From NCBI GenBank assembly GCA_022561415.1, contig JADFRH010000142.1:1-6420 (forward strand): 6,420 nucleotides of DNA. Reading direction: 5' to 3'. Origin of the DNA: Planctomycetota bacterium (lineage in GTDB: Bacteria; Planctomycetota; Phycisphaerae; UBA1845). Shown here in pieces: positions 5,859 to 6,420 of the stretch (position 1 is its first letter; each line of letters begins with the position of its first letter). A program made the position numbers and the translations under genes. The notes beneath the pieces were generated by a model. It was not told the origin of the DNA, searched no databases, and was given only the letters and a program-made list of their open reading frames with translations.

Positions 5859-6420
5859 CTTCCTTGTTTGGTGGTCTACCTCTGGGGCGTAGGGTGGATT
5901 GGATGGCGTGCCGGATGGCCGAGCGGGTCCGCCAGGGCTTGGCGCCGAACGGTGAGGAACGCGCTACCGATTTCCGAAGCGCTTCCAGTTCGGCGTCCGT
6001 TTCGGTCCGGTTCACACGTCGAACCCAATCCGTCGGACGGGGCATAGGTCCGTCTGCCAAATAGCTCGGCCGATTGCGAAGCCGCCACAGCCGCAGGCTG
6101 GACCAAGGCCAGTCCTGTGTGCGATCGACCAGGTTCGCACGCAGCGGGTTACGTTCGACGTAGCGAAGCACGACGTACAGATGATCGTCCGTCTCGATCG
6201 GGAACGACTTGTACCGGCCCTGCCAAACGTGGCCGCTGCTATCGTAGTGTCGGTGATACCGCCGGACGTGCGACGTGGTCAGCCATTGCATCCAGCGGCT
6301 CAAGTCGCCCGCTTTGTACGGCTGCAGCACCAGATGGAAGTGGTTCGGCATCAGGCAGTAGGCCAGCACGCGCATCTTCAATCGCTCGCACGCATCGCCG
6401 ATCAGTTTCACAAAGGCCGC
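5851..6420 (-). CDS. REP-associated tyrosine transposase (RAYT, Y1/HUH family), N-terminus cut by right edge
   Basis: 189 residues are visible and the frame stays open to the window edge. A GTG at 6411 is in frame but is probably an internal Val, since the family has about 30-40 more residues upstream (first strand and helix of the Y1 domain). The HUH metal-binding motif is in CLMPNHFHLVLQP. Downstream are GHVWQGRYKSFPIE and LRYVERNPLRANLV, the latter carrying the probable catalytic Tyr, then WPWSSLRLW, all characteristic of RAYTs (TnpA_REP). The protein would nick and rejoin single-stranded DNA at REP sequences. The C-terminal tail (about 60 residues) is basic. The stop TAG is inside the REP-like sequence, 18 bases from FabZ-1. 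It is a mobile-element gene unrelated to the lipid function of its neighbours, although in the same orientation, so read-through transcription into the operon is possible. Confidence 0.92.
   Translation of the reverse strand, partial: AAFVKLIGDACERLKMRVLAYCLMPNHFHLVLQPYKAGDLSRWMQWLTTSHVRRYHRHYDSSGHVWQGRYKSFPIETDDHLYVVLRYVERNPLRANLVDRTQDWPWSSLRLWRLRNRPSYLADGPMPRPTDWVRRVNRTETDAELEALRKSVARSSPFGAKPWRTRSAIRHAIQSTLRPRGRPPNKEEK

Noticed and set aside
5851..6411. Complete transposase starting at GTG 6411
   Set aside because: The frame stays open to base 6420 and the family needs more N-terminal residues before the HUH motif, so this is a truncated view rather than a short gene.

Overview
The window is almost entirely coding on the minus strand and reads, in transcription order (right to left), as: a mobile REP-associated tyrosine transposase (RAYT) cut by the right edge; a FabZ-type 3-hydroxyacyl-ACP dehydratase; an unusual long acyl carrier protein; an AAA/STAND-like ATPase; a second FabZ-like protein lacking the catalytic His; a ketosynthase-fold protein lacking recognisable catalytic residues (chain-length-factor-like); an intact FabF-type ketosynthase; and the N-terminal part of an alpha/beta-hydrolase-like exported protein cut by the left edge. 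No tRNA, rRNA, CRISPR array or gene-free stretch longer than 100 bases was found.

Five of these genes (FabZ-1, ACP, FabZ-2, KS-beta-like, KS-alpha) form a dedicated type II fatty-acid/polyketide-like set. Gaps are short (98, 77 and 31 nt, then an 11-nt overlap, then 4 nt), and the last three genes look translationally coupled. The set is incomplete for a full elongation cycle: there is no ketoreductase, enoyl reductase, malonyl transferase, phosphopantetheinyl transferase or thioesterase in view, so these must come from outside the window or from primary metabolism. The most striking pattern is that both enzyme activities occur as a pair of one canonical and one degenerate paralogue: ketosynthase Cys-His-His beside a homologue with Gln/Leu/Asn, and dehydratase His34/Glu48 beside a homologue with Tyr34/Glu48. 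This resembles the KS:CLF and DH:DH heterodimers known from type II polyene (aryl polyene) systems, but the product cannot be read from the window.

The ATPase sits between ACP and FabZ-2 and has visibly lower GC than the ketosynthase genes (52-57% in two sampled lines, against 58% and 75%). The left-edge hydrolase-like gene is lower still (42-48%). The RAYT element ends 18 bases before the FabZ-1 start codon, with a short REP-like sequence filling that gap.

Organism: a bacterium of fairly high GC. The style of the ACP (Glu-Ser at the pantetheine site, long insert) and of the FabZ-like proteins, together with the RAYT element, suggests Planctomycetota or a relative. This is inference from family resemblance and is not proved by any marker gene here.
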